From Roseimicrobium sp. ORNL1 (GTDB lineage: Bacteria > Verrucomicrobiota > Verrucomicrobiia > Verrucomicrobiales > Verrucomicrobiaceae): a stretch of 64,000 bases of DNA. The stretch lies in the NCBI RefSeq assembly GCF_011044495.1, contig NZ_CP049143.1, forward strand, positions 1 to 64,000. Direction: 5' to 3'. A program made the translations under genes and the position numbers. Below, in pieces: positions 28,828 to 36,540 of the stretch (position 1 is its first letter; each line of letters starts with the position of its first letter). The notes under the pieces are model-generated. The model saw only the letters and a list, made by a program, of their open reading frames with translations. It made no database searches and was not told the origin of the DNA.

Positions 28828-29568
28828 CTACTTCCCGTGCTTGAAGGGGCGGGGGGCATCGGTGATGCCGGTGCCGCCGAGCTTCTTCTTGTCCCTCTCC
28901 AGGACTTCGGGGGGGAGTTTGGCGCGCAGGCGGGCGCCGTTTTCATCGAGCTTGGCCTTCATGGCGGGGTCGGCGAGGAGGTCGGCGCGGCTGAGGTGCT
29001 GGGGGTCGAACTGGACGGTGGTGACTTCGCGATTGGTGGCGATGAAGTAGAGCTCGGTGCCATCGGTCTTGCTCTTCCAGTGCTCGGCGGTGACGAGGAA
29101 GCCTTCCAGCCCGTTGGTGCGCAGGGTCTGCTCGTCGGCCTCCCAGTTCATGGTGCGGGCGAGGCGCTGGTAGACCTCGCCCAGGTGCTTGGCGGAGGCC
29201 TGCTCCTGCCCGGGCAGGAAGGCGCTGGAGATGGAGACGGCCCGGAGCGCGCCGTCCTTGAACGTGTACGAGATGCCGATGCGGCTGCCGGGGGCTGAGA
29301 CGAGTTCCATGTAGGTCTCGGTGCCGGGTGCGGGGGCTTTGCCGGGTTCCATGCCGGGGAAGGCGAGGGCTCCGGGGCGCTGCTTGAGAAAGGCGTCCTT
29401 GCTGGTGCCGAGGGCGAGTTCGGTTTCTCCTGCGGTGCCGGGGACCATGAGTTTCTGCGCCTGCAGGGTGGGGGTGACCGTTGCGGTGAACAGGAAGCAG
29501 GAGAGCAGGCCGAGGGCGGCGTTCCTGGGGATGAATGTGGACTTGGGAAGGAGCCTGGTCGTGATCAT
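28828..29568 (-). CDS. Secreted protein, unknown function
   Basis: 246 residues from MITTRLLPKSTFIPRN; an upstream start at 29580 is possible. Signal peptide LGLLSCFLFTATVTPTLQAQ. The mature part contains ELALGTSKDAFLKQRPGALAF, a pattern seen in periplasmic proteins that repeat a short beta-strand domain, and ends in a basic charged tail. The region just upstream (29577-29606) consists of ATAAG-type short repeats that would encode ILMLILML if translated. Function unknown. Confidence 0.65.
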   Translation of the reverse strand: MITTRLLPKSTFIPRNAALGLLSCFLFTATVTPTLQAQKLMVPGTAGETELALGTSKDAFLKQRPGALAFPGMEPGKAPAPGTETYMELVSAPGSRIGISYTFKDGALRAVSISSAFLPGQEQASAKHLGEVYQRLARTMNWEADEQTLRTNGLEGFLVTAEHWKSKTDGTELYFIATNREVTTVQFDPQHLSRADLLADPAMKAKLDENGARLRAKLPPEVLERDKKKLGGTGITDAPRPFKHGK

Positions 29569-29716
29569 GAACCTGAGCATAAGTATAAGCATAAGGATAA
29601 GGTTAGATGAGTGAGGTGATGCGAGTTTGCTCGATGCGCTGAACGGTGGGAACGGGGCGATTAGCTCATGTCCGGAGAAGGAAGGCAAGGTCGGAGGGTG
29701 GGGTGCGGCGGTTTAT

Positions 29717-29926
29717 TTATGCTGGTATGTGATTGGGCATGAGCATGAGCATGGGTGATTGACACGTGAGGAAGTATGACTCTTGAATTCCACGGTGCGG
29801 GACGGAGCTCCAGATCGCATGTTCGTGGAGCAAATGATTGAGATGTCGCTTTGCCTTTTCAATGTGAAAGCATCCCAGTCCAAGGATGCGGCACCGGCCT
29901 GGTGGCGTCATCTTTCGCGGGAACAC
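29717..29926 (-). pseudogene. Decayed second copy of the RAYT transposase 5' region
   Basis: The DNA at about 29757-29875 aligns with the start of the intact RAYT gene (about 30800-30893). Reading leftward it encodes KAKRHLNHLLHEHAIW against RAKRRSNNLLDERVF in the intact copy, then SYFLT as in the intact protein, then a jump to LMPNHI (compare IMPNHVH). Most of the gene is deleted. It is followed on its 5' side by the same REP pair as the intact copy. The homology is read by eye; the deletion breakpoints are approximate. Confidence 0.6.
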
Positions 29927-30000
29927 GCGATAGAATGAGGAAGAGGCTCCGCACCCATTTTGCCGACCCCGGCACTAGGCTAGTGCCGCTCCTTGGACTG
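29876..30000. repeat. REP pair (BIME) A/B
   Basis: An inverted pair. It begins CAGTCCAAGGATGCGGCAC, a degenerate REP, and ends in the clean REP GGCACTAGGCTAGTGCC plus GCTCCTTGGACTG. The spacer GTCATCTTTCGCGGGAACAC continues to GAGGAAGAGGCTCCGCACCC and is shared with 30894-31020. The leader reads GGAG directly before the stem, as in REPs mobilised by RAYT enzymes. Confidence 0.85.
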
Positions 30001-30086
30001 TGGGCGACTCGTATCAAACGGTGAACGTGGGCGCCCAGGAAGGGTTTGCCACCTTAAGCATAGAGCCCTCCAGCATGTTGCAGCCG

Positions 30087-30119
30087 GTTCGCAGGGAGTG
30101 GCACTAGCCTTAGTGCCGG
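30087..30119. repeat. Single REP downstream of the RAYT gene
   Basis: GTTCGCAGGGAGTGGCACTA followed by GCCTTAGTGCCGG. Stem GGCACTA/TAGTGCC with the GGAG leader. It is the inverse of the REP that ends at 31020. Lies 60 bases past the RAYT stop codon. Apart from this and the REP pair, 29927-30180 shows nothing. Confidence 0.8.
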
Positions 30120-30180
30120 TGGTGAGCACTTGGGGTGTGGAGCCTCTCCTTTCTTCCCTTCCACCTTCCCGCCTCCACCC

Positions 30181-30852
30181 TCACGGCACCGCCTTCACCT
30201 CATCGCTCTCCCATAGCGTGTACTCCGCTTCCCGCAGTTTCGCTTTCACGGGATTCCTTCGGATATACCGCACCACATTGTCGAAGTGTTGCCCGTCGCG
30301 GATGATTCTGTCGAAGTAGTCGTGCTGCCACTGCTGCCCTTCCGTGCCGCAAAGCTCATGGATGCGTCCCGAGGTGCGTCGCTTCCAGGTGAAGAGCACC
30401 TTCTCCAGCGTCCAATCCGGATGCAGCATCACCAGCAGGTGCACATGATTGGGCATGATGACCCACGAGAAGCTCTGGTATCTCACGCCCTCAAAGTATC
30501 GGAAGCTCTCCTCCACCTCGGCTCGCACCTCAGGACGACGCAGCACACATGAACCATGGCCTGCATCCAGCCAACGTTCCATCTGTGAGGAAAAGCGACG
30601 GTGATATTCATCCTCCACCTCCGGCGTCCACGGCTCGGGATGAAAGGAGAGCCAGATGGCCCGTTCTTGTTTCCACTGGTTGAGGAGCACGGCAGGCATC
30701 GCATCCGCCAGGTGATACGTGAGGAAATAGGACACCCCGGGTTGCTGCCAGTGCGTCAAGTTCTGGCGGGTGACGCGGATGTGTTCAAAGGGGTTGAAAT
30801 ACTTGAACTCCACGCGATGGACGAAACGGTGGAATACACGTTCGTCGAGCAA
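30181..30852 (-). CDS. rayT: REP-associated tyrosine transposase (RAYT, Y1/HUH family)
   Basis: 223 residues from a TTG at 30852; no ATG or GTG lies upstream before an in-frame stop inside the REP, and residues homologous to the decayed copy extend a little further upstream. The HUH motif is HVHLL (His136, His138, in IMPNHVHLLV) and the likely catalytic tyrosine is Tyr196 in VVRYIRRNPVKAKL. SYFLTYHL and WQHDYFDRIIRDG are typical of the Y1 transposase domain. RAYTs cut and join single-stranded REP hairpins. The gene sits between REP pairs at 29876-30000 and 30894-31020 plus a single REP at 30087, the expected arrangement. Confidence 0.93.
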   Translation of the reverse strand: MLDERVFHRFVHRVEFKYFNPFEHIRVTRQNLTHWQQPGVSYFLTYHLADAMPAVLLNQWKQERAIWLSFHPEPWTPEVEDEYHRRFSSQMERWLDAGHGSCVLRRPEVRAEVEESFRYFEGVRYQSFSWVIMPNHVHLLVMLHPDWTLEKVLFTWKRRTSGRIHELCGTEGQQWQHDYFDRIIRDGQHFDNVVRYIRRNPVKAKLREAEYTLWESDEVKAVP

Positions 30853-30893
30853 ATTGTTTGACCGTCTCTTTGCCCTTCCACATGAAAGGCCGA

Positions 30894-31020
30894 CAGTCCA
30901 AGGAGCGGCACTAGCCTAGTGCCGTCATCTTTCGCGGGAACACGCGATGGCAGGAGGAAGAGGCTCCGCACCCAGATTTGCCAACCACCGGCACTAAGGC
31001 TAGTGCCGCTCCCTGCGAAC
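30894..31020. repeat. REP pair (BIME) D/E
   Basis: Inverted pair starting CAGTCCAAGGAGCGGCACTA and ending GGCTAGTGCCGCTCCCTGCG. Stem GGCACTA/TAGTGCC, leader GGAG. Its spacer is nearly the same as that of the pair at 29876-30000, so the two are direct copies flanking the RAYT gene. The first REP lies about 40 bases upstream of the RAYT start. Confidence 0.88.
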
Positions 31021-31029
31021 TCCGCTCCA

Positions 31030-31290
31030 CTTTTCTCGTCCTTTCGAGGCCGTCCGGAGCCGCAACACATCTTCGCGGAGGTCTGTCTCAGCCCCAAAGA
31101 CCTCCGCCTCATCGATGACCTGGCCCACGGCCCGCTCAACTACACGCAAATCCACACCTTCTTCCACCGCAACCTCCGCCCGGGCGAACTCGACCTTCTG
31201 CTGAAGGAACTCGCGGACCGCATCGAGGTGCTTCCCGGCAACAGCGGGAATGCGAGGGAGATGGTGGTGAGGCGGGGGCTGGTCCAGCAA
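31030..31290 (+). pseudogene. Gene fragment, origin unknown
   Basis: An open stretch with good coding character, encoding SPKDLRLIDDLAHGPLNYTQ, IHTFFHRNLRPGELDLLLKE and LPGNSGNAREMVVRRGL. It has no start of its own: the frame begins within a REP element and runs on into the tail of the opposite-strand gene. It looks like the 3' or middle part of a gene cut off by repeat insertion on one side and by acquired DNA on the other. Family not recognised. Confidence 0.4.
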
Positions 31291-31303
31291 AAAAATGTCA
31301 TCA

Positions 31304-32422
31304 TCAGCATCTTGAATTCTGAAGCTTCTTCTTTGGGAGAATTTCCTGCAAAGTTATTACAGCATCGTCTGACATACCATCTAGAAGAGTATCCAACTCC
31401 TTCTGAATCGCTTTGTGATGTTCTTCCCAATTTTCAGTTTCAGGGAACTCTGCATCGCCATACGCATCTTTAAAAACAAACCCAAGCCACTCCCGACACG
31501 TTTTTCCGTTGATCGATATCGCCCCATCCAAAAGTCCACTCAAATCAATCACTCCTAACTTTGCTAATTTGCCTGGAGGAGCACCTGCACAATCTGGCGG
31601 TCTCTTGTAGTCGACCTCGACTGAATAGAGGCGCGCTCCTCCAAGCTTGTTAACGTATCTCGCATAAAGGCGCAACAACTGCCTAGCTTCCGTCTCTTCT
31701 ACGTCAAAGAAACACAATTGAGCTCTCCTGTGTTTCAATTCGGTCACCAACTCACCAACAACCAACGGAGCAAATTGTCCCCTAGAGTGGTCTCCTCCTG
31801 CTGTAAACAGATATCCAATCCATCCAAAACCCGCGTCAGGATACCATCCGCCGGTGAGAAAAGCACGGCACTCGTCGATATGAGTGACTGGGTTTTTTTG
31901 TGTGCATGCGAAAAACAAGTCTTCCACCCTGCAATGCGCTTCTCTGAAAACTCCATCTTTAGGGGCGTCCATCCATTCTCGGAACATGGTCGAGTTAATG
32001 GACCGAGCGCTTCTGTCAGCGATGAAGTGTTTCGCAAAATCTGGAGAATCTGCGGCAGAAAAAAAAGCAGCAGCTTTAGGATGGTTCGAAAACGTCAGCC
32101 TATTCACGACAACAGCATCGGACTTAAGTAGTAAGTCTAACTGTTGTTGCAACGATTCCATTTGGCACTGACAAGTACGACGCGCCTTGTCGATTTCAAG
32201 CCAACTGAAAAAAGCAGAGCTAAAAAAACCTGCCACAGCCACCGCTGCCCAAAACCACCAGATCTGATTCAGATTTGCAACGTTAAAGACGAAGCCAAGT
32301 AAGGCAACGAGAGACCCGGCGGCCAGGCCCTTGTAGTGCTTTGCCAGCGCCAAGAAAAACTCTCTCACATCGCTCCAGCGAAGCGTGTCTTCCTGAGATT
32401 TGCTGGCATAAACGCCGTCCAT
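31304..32422 (-). CDS. Membrane-anchored protein of atypical composition, unknown function
   Basis: 372 residues. A hydrophobic hairpin near the N-terminus (GLAAGSLVALLGFVFNVA and IWWFWAAVAVAGFFSSAFF) is followed by a short coiled region (RTCQCQMESLQQQLDLLLKS) and a soluble domain of about 270 residues, probably cytoplasmic. The segment RAQLCFFDVEETEARQLLRL, then LYSVEVDYKRP, is vaguely like an acyltransferase fold, but I would not assign it. GC is visibly lower than in both flanks, and the gene lies between a RAYT/REP block with a broken gene and mutS. That points to horizontal acquisition. Confidence 0.7.
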   Translation of the reverse strand: MDGVYASKSQEDTLRWSDVREFFLALAKHYKGLAAGSLVALLGFVFNVANLNQIWWFWAAVAVAGFFSSAFFSWLEIDKARRTCQCQMESLQQQLDLLLKSDAVVVNRLTFSNHPKAAAFFSAADSPDFAKHFIADRSARSINSTMFREWMDAPKDGVFREAHCRVEDLFFACTQKNPVTHIDECRAFLTGGWYPDAGFGWIGYLFTAGGDHSRGQFAPLVVGELVTELKHRRAQLCFFDVEETEARQLLRLYARYVNKLGGARLYSVEVDYKRPPDCAGAPPGKLAKLGVIDLSGLLDGAISINGKTCREWLGFVFKDAYGDAEFPETENWEEHHKAIQKELDTLLDGMSDDAVITLQEILPKKKLQNSRC

Positions 32423-32516
32423 CGCGCCCCATTAAGGACGGTTTTTCGACAAAGCAACGTATTTTTTGAAGCCGGAGAACGTGCCCCCCTGGGAACCTCA
32501 TGTAGAATGACTGCAA

Positions 32517-35291
32517 TCACCCAAACAAACTCATCTGTGCCTCGGAGGCCACGGAGGTCTTCTCGATGCGCAGTTTCTTTTTCACCGCGGCACTTCCGTT
32601 GGAGTCATCGGGAGCGTCACCAAGCTCATCTTCATTCTCCTCCGCGACTGAGGCACCTGCACCGGCACCCGCAGCATCTGCATTCGCGTTGCCACTTGAG
32701 TTCGCACCCGCACCACCCCCCGCCGCCTTCCCCTTCCGCCTTGTCGGCTTCTTCACCACGGGCGTTTCGATTTCCTCAAGAATCGGCAGTGGCTTCACGG
32801 CGACTTCATTCGGCGGATGTCCTGCCTCCAATCTCTCCAAAATCTGGCGCGCGCGTTGCAGCACGCTCTCGGGGAGTCCGGCGAGTCTTGCGACCTGGAT
32901 GCCGTAGCTTTTCTCGGCGCTGCCGGCGATGATTTTGCGCAGGAAGATGATTTGCTGGTTCCACTCCTTCACGGCCACGTTGTAGTTCTTCACGGCGCGA
33001 CAAGTCGCGGTGAGGGCGGTGAGCTCGTGGTAGTGGGTGGCGAAGAGGGTGCGGGAGCCGAGGTCGTTGTGCAGATGCTCGGCCACGCTCCAGGCGATGC
33101 TGAGGCCATCGAACGTGCTGGTGCCGCGGCCTATCTCATCCAGGATGACGAGGCTACGGTCCGTGGCGTTGTTCAGAATCATGGAGGTCTCATTCATCTC
33201 CACCATGAAGGTGCTCTGCCCGCGCGAGAGGTCATCGCTGGCGCCGATGCGGGTGAAGATGCGGTCCACGAGGCCGAGCTCCATGGTGGTGGCGGGCACG
33301 TAGCTGCCGATTTGCGCCATGAGGGTGAGCAGGGCCACCTGGCGGATGTAGGTGCTCTTCCCCGCCATGTTCGGCCCGGTGATGATGAGCACGCGGTTCT
33401 CCACCTCCTCCAGATACGTGTCATTCGGCACGAAGCGGTCCCCGGCGAGGTTCTGGTCCAGCACGGGATGGCGTCCATCGCGAATCACCAGGGTGCGGGA
33501 CTCATCCAGCAGGGGGCGGGTGTAGTTGAAGAGGCGCGCGGTCTCCGCGAGGGAGCACAGCGCATCCAGCGTGGCGAGGGCCTCGGCGGTCTCCTGGATT
33601 TCCGCGAGGCGCTCCATGGCGCGGCTGCGCAGCTTCACAAATTCCTCGTACTCCAGCGCCTTGCCCTTCTCATCCGCGCCGAGGATTTTGTCCTCCATGC
33701 GCTTGAGCTCATCGGTGATGAAACGCTCGCCATTCGCAGTAGTCTGCTTGCGCGTGTAGTCCTTGGGCACGGAGTCGAGATTCGACTTCGTGATCTCGAT
33801 GAAGTACCCGAAGACGGCGTTGTATTTTATCTTGAGTGACTTGATGCCGGTGCGGTCGATCTCGTCATTCTGCAGCTTCGCAATCCAGTCGCGGCCCTGC
33901 GTGGAGGCGCTGCGGAATTCATCCAGCAGGGGCAGGTAGCCGTTGCGGAAGATGCCGCCCTCCTTGATGGGCGCGGGTGGTTCCTCGACAATGGCCTGCT
34001 CTATCTCCGTGGCCATGGCGGTGAGGTCATGGAGCTGGGCATGCAGCGTGCGCAGCAGCGGCACGACGGGCGCGTAGGCAGGCTTATCATCCGCGTCGCC
34101 GTGGATGTCCGGCAGGCTATCCATGCCACCGTCGTCATTGCGACGAGAGCCGCACTCGGACATGAGGAGCTTCAGCGCGGGCACGGCGCTGAGCGCCTGC
34201 GCGAGCACGAGGAGGTCACGCGCATTTCCACTGCCCTGGCTGAGACGTCCAGCGGTGCGCTCGAGGTCGCGGATGTCCTTCAGCATGTCGCGCAACTGCC
34301 CGAGCAGCATGGGGTCCTGCAACATGACGCCCACGACGTCCTGTCGCGAGACGAGTTGGGCGAGGTCACGCAGCGGGTGCAGTACCCAGCGGCGCAGCTT
34401 GCGCGCGCCCATGGGCGTGGCGGTGCGGTTCAGCGAATGAAGCAGCGTGTGCTCCGCGCCGCTGCGGCTGTTCACCAGCTCCAGGTGGGACTGGCTCGCG
34501 GTATCCACCCACACGCCATCGAAGAGCGAGGCCACGCGCAGGCGCTTGATGTGGGAGACGTCCTTGCGCAGCTGGAACTGCAGGTACTGCATGATGGCGC
34601 CCGCCGCGCCAAGGGCCGCGGTGAGGTGGCCGCAGCCATAGCCATCGAGCGATTGCACCTTGAAGTGTTGCGTGAGGGCATGCAGCGCCTGGTCCTGCAG
34701 GAAGAGGTAGCTCTCACAAATCTGCGCGCTCTTCGGCATGCCGAGCGACTCCATGAGCTCGCGCTGGTCATCCGCATACAGCAGCTCGCTGGGGGCGATG
34801 CGGGTGAGTTCGTCATTCAGTCCATCCAGCGAATCAAACTCCGCCAGCTCGAACTCGCCCGTGCTATGGTCCACATAAGCGAGGCCGTGCTTCTTGCCCT
34901 CGCGGAAGATGGCGGCGAGGTAGTGGGACTTGTTCGCATCCAGGAAGCGTCCATCCGTGACGGTGCCGGCGCTGATGACCTCGGAGAGTTCCCGCGCCAC
35001 GAGCTTGCCCGGCACGGGCTCGCCCACCTGCTCGCCGATGGCCACGCGTTTCCCCGCGCGGATGAGGCGGGCGATGTAGCTCTGCGCGGCATGGTGCGGC
35101 ACGCCGCACATGGGGATGCCATTGCGCTTCGTCAGGGACACATTGAGGATGCCCGCGGCGACCTTGGCGTCCTCAAAGAACATCTCATAAAAATCCCCCA
35201 GGCGGAAGAGCAGGATCACATCCCCCGGCAGGTCCCGCCGCATGGCGAGGTACTGCTTCATCATGGGGGTGGTGGCGACCGCTTCGGACAT
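32517..35291 (-). CDS. mutS: DNA mismatch repair protein MutS
   Basis: 924 residues. The mismatch-reading motif is Phe34-Tyr35-Glu36 (RLGDFYEMFFEDA). The ATPase has Walker A GPNMAGKSTYIRQ at about 637 and Walker B DRSLVILDEIGRGTSTFDG, with the ATHYHEL segment after it. The C-terminal part carries an insertion of about 60 residues of Gly/Ala/Asn/Glu low complexity (KAAGGGAGANSSGNANADAA...), making the protein some 50-70 residues longer than usual. The last residues are QMSLFG, a textbook beta-clamp-binding motif (QMSLF) at the extreme C-terminus. Recognises mispairs and recruits MutL; located on DNA. Confidence 0.97.
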   Translation of the reverse strand: MSEAVATTPMMKQYLAMRRDLPGDVILLFRLGDFYEMFFEDAKVAAGILNVSLTKRNGIPMCGVPHHAAQSYIARLIRAGKRVAIGEQVGEPVPGKLVARELSEVISAGTVTDGRFLDANKSHYLAAIFREGKKHGLAYVDHSTGEFELAEFDSLDGLNDELTRIAPSELLYADDQRELMESLGMPKSAQICESYLFLQDQALHALTQHFKVQSLDGYGCGHLTAALGAAGAIMQYLQFQLRKDVSHIKRLRVASLFDGVWVDTASQSHLELVNSRSGAEHTLLHSLNRTATPMGARKLRRWVLHPLRDLAQLVSRQDVVGVMLQDPMLLGQLRDMLKDIRDLERTAGRLSQGSGNARDLLVLAQALSAVPALKLLMSECGSRRNDDGGMDSLPDIHGDADDKPAYAPVVPLLRTLHAQLHDLTAMATEIEQAIVEEPPAPIKEGGIFRNGYLPLLDEFRSASTQGRDWIAKLQNDEIDRTGIKSLKIKYNAVFGYFIEITKSNLDSVPKDYTRKQTTANGERFITDELKRMEDKILGADEKGKALEYEEFVKLRSRAMERLAEIQETAEALATLDALCSLAETARLFNYTRPLLDESRTLVIRDGRHPVLDQNLAGDRFVPNDTYLEEVENRVLIITGPNMAGKSTYIRQVALLTLMAQIGSYVPATTMELGLVDRIFTRIGASDDLSRGQSTFMVEMNETSMILNNATDRSLVILDEIGRGTSTFDGLSIAWSVAEHLHNDLGSRTLFATHYHELTALTATCRAVKNYNVAVKEWNQQIIFLRKIIAGSAEKSYGIQVARLAGLPESVLQRARQILERLEAGHPPNEVAVKPLPILEEIETPVVKKPTRRKGKAAGGGAGANSSGNANADAAGAGAGASVAEENEDELGDAPDDSNGSAAVKKKLRIEKTSVASEAQMSLFG

Positions 35292-35355
35292 CAGTTGTAG
35301 TGGGGAGGGGGGAAGAAACCGGCATCATGGGCAGGTTTGCGGGGGGTGGCAAGTC

Positions 35356-36540
35356 CGGTGAGCGGTAAGCGGTGCGACGGTGAGCAGTAGGACGGTGGTG
35401 GGAGTCACGTCTTGGATTTCAACACAGAGACGCGGAGGCACGGAGACACGGAGGATTTTGAGGGGAGGAGGAAGGGGTGAGCTGCGGGAGGTGGTGGGTG
35501 CTGGGTGGATTCGGGTTAACCGCAAAGGGGCAGAGGGGCGAAGGACGCAGAGGATTGGAGGGTTTGGGTGGTGGGGTTGTTTGAGGGTGATGGGAGGTAG
35601 AGGCGTCAACCGAAGCGGAGGAGGCAGAGACGCGCAGGGAGCGTGGGGAGGTGGGTTTGGGGTGGCCTTGGAGGGAGGGTCGCAAAGCAGCCAAGCAGCG
35701 GAGCAGCAAAGGGGGTGAGGGATGGAGGGGCGCGGGGCGTCACCCGAACGGAGCACCTTACCCCAAGGAGCGGCTGCTTTAGCTGCCGTTTGCCTCGCGC
35801 TTCAGGCGCGAGAAGCGGGCGACCGAAGTCGCCCCTCCTTAGGGGAGGGCAGCGCGGTATTATTCAGCCGAACACATTCGAACCTGCGCACACAGCGAGG
35901 CTTCTTAAAAATAGACGGTGGGGAGCCGCTGCGCCGGCTTCCTAACTAGGGAGGGAGGAGCCGTGCGGAGCATCCGGGTGAAAGCGGCTTGCCGCACGCC
36001 AGTTCCACACCTCCTCCGCCCACCCGATTAGGAGGCCGGCGCAGCGGCCCCCTACCAGTCATTGGGCGGGCGAAGTAGTAGACCAGAGGTATGCGGCAGG
36101 TATGGCGACACACCTCACACACTCCCAATCCCTTTGCTGCTCCGCTGCTTGGCTGCTTTGCGACCATCCCATCAAGGCCACTTGAAAACCCACCTTCCCA
36201 CGTTCCCTGCGCGTCTCTGCCCCCTCCGCTTCGGCTGACGCTTCTACCCCCCCCCCCCGCCCGAAATCCATCCCACCGCCCAACCCCTCCCAATCCTCTG
36301 CGTCCTTTGCCTCTCTGCCCCTTTGCGGTTAACCCGAATCCACCCAGCACCCACCACCTCCCGCAGCATCCACTTCACCCTCGCCTCTTTGCTGCTTGGC
36401 TGCTCCGCTGCTTTGCGTTCTTCTCTCCCCACCGCGCGCCACCTCACCCCACGTGACATGACGCGCATTCATTCCACCGTCCTACTGTCGCACCGCTCAC
36501 CGTCGTACCGGTTACTGCTCACTGCTCACCGTCCGACCGC
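35356..36540. repeat. 1.2-kb multilayer nested palindrome
   Basis: Outer layer: a GTCGCACCGCTYACCG-type repeat at 36476-36540 and its inverse at 35356-35398. Middle layer: about 240 bases at 35475-35716 and the imperfect inverse at about 36125-36370, both containing GGATTCGGGTTAACCGCAAA, GACGCAGAGGATTGG and GGTCGCAAAGCAGCCAAGCA. Inner layer: GGGAGCCGCTGCGCCGGCTT at 35921 and its complement ending at 36056. A REP-like hairpin with a CCAAGGAG leader is at 35763-35788. A run of 12 C lies at 36247-36258. The outer right arm runs into the last codons of the DUF2339 gene. No gene is supported in 35292-36518. Confidence 0.88.

Noticed and set aside
34029-35300. 423-residue ORF antisense to mutS
   Set aside because: Mirrors MutS codons; no domain and no plausible start signal.
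36247-36258. Run of 12 C as a phase-variation tract
   Set aside because: Lies in non-coding repeat DNA, not in a gene or an evident promoter; could also be a sequencing-sensitive site.
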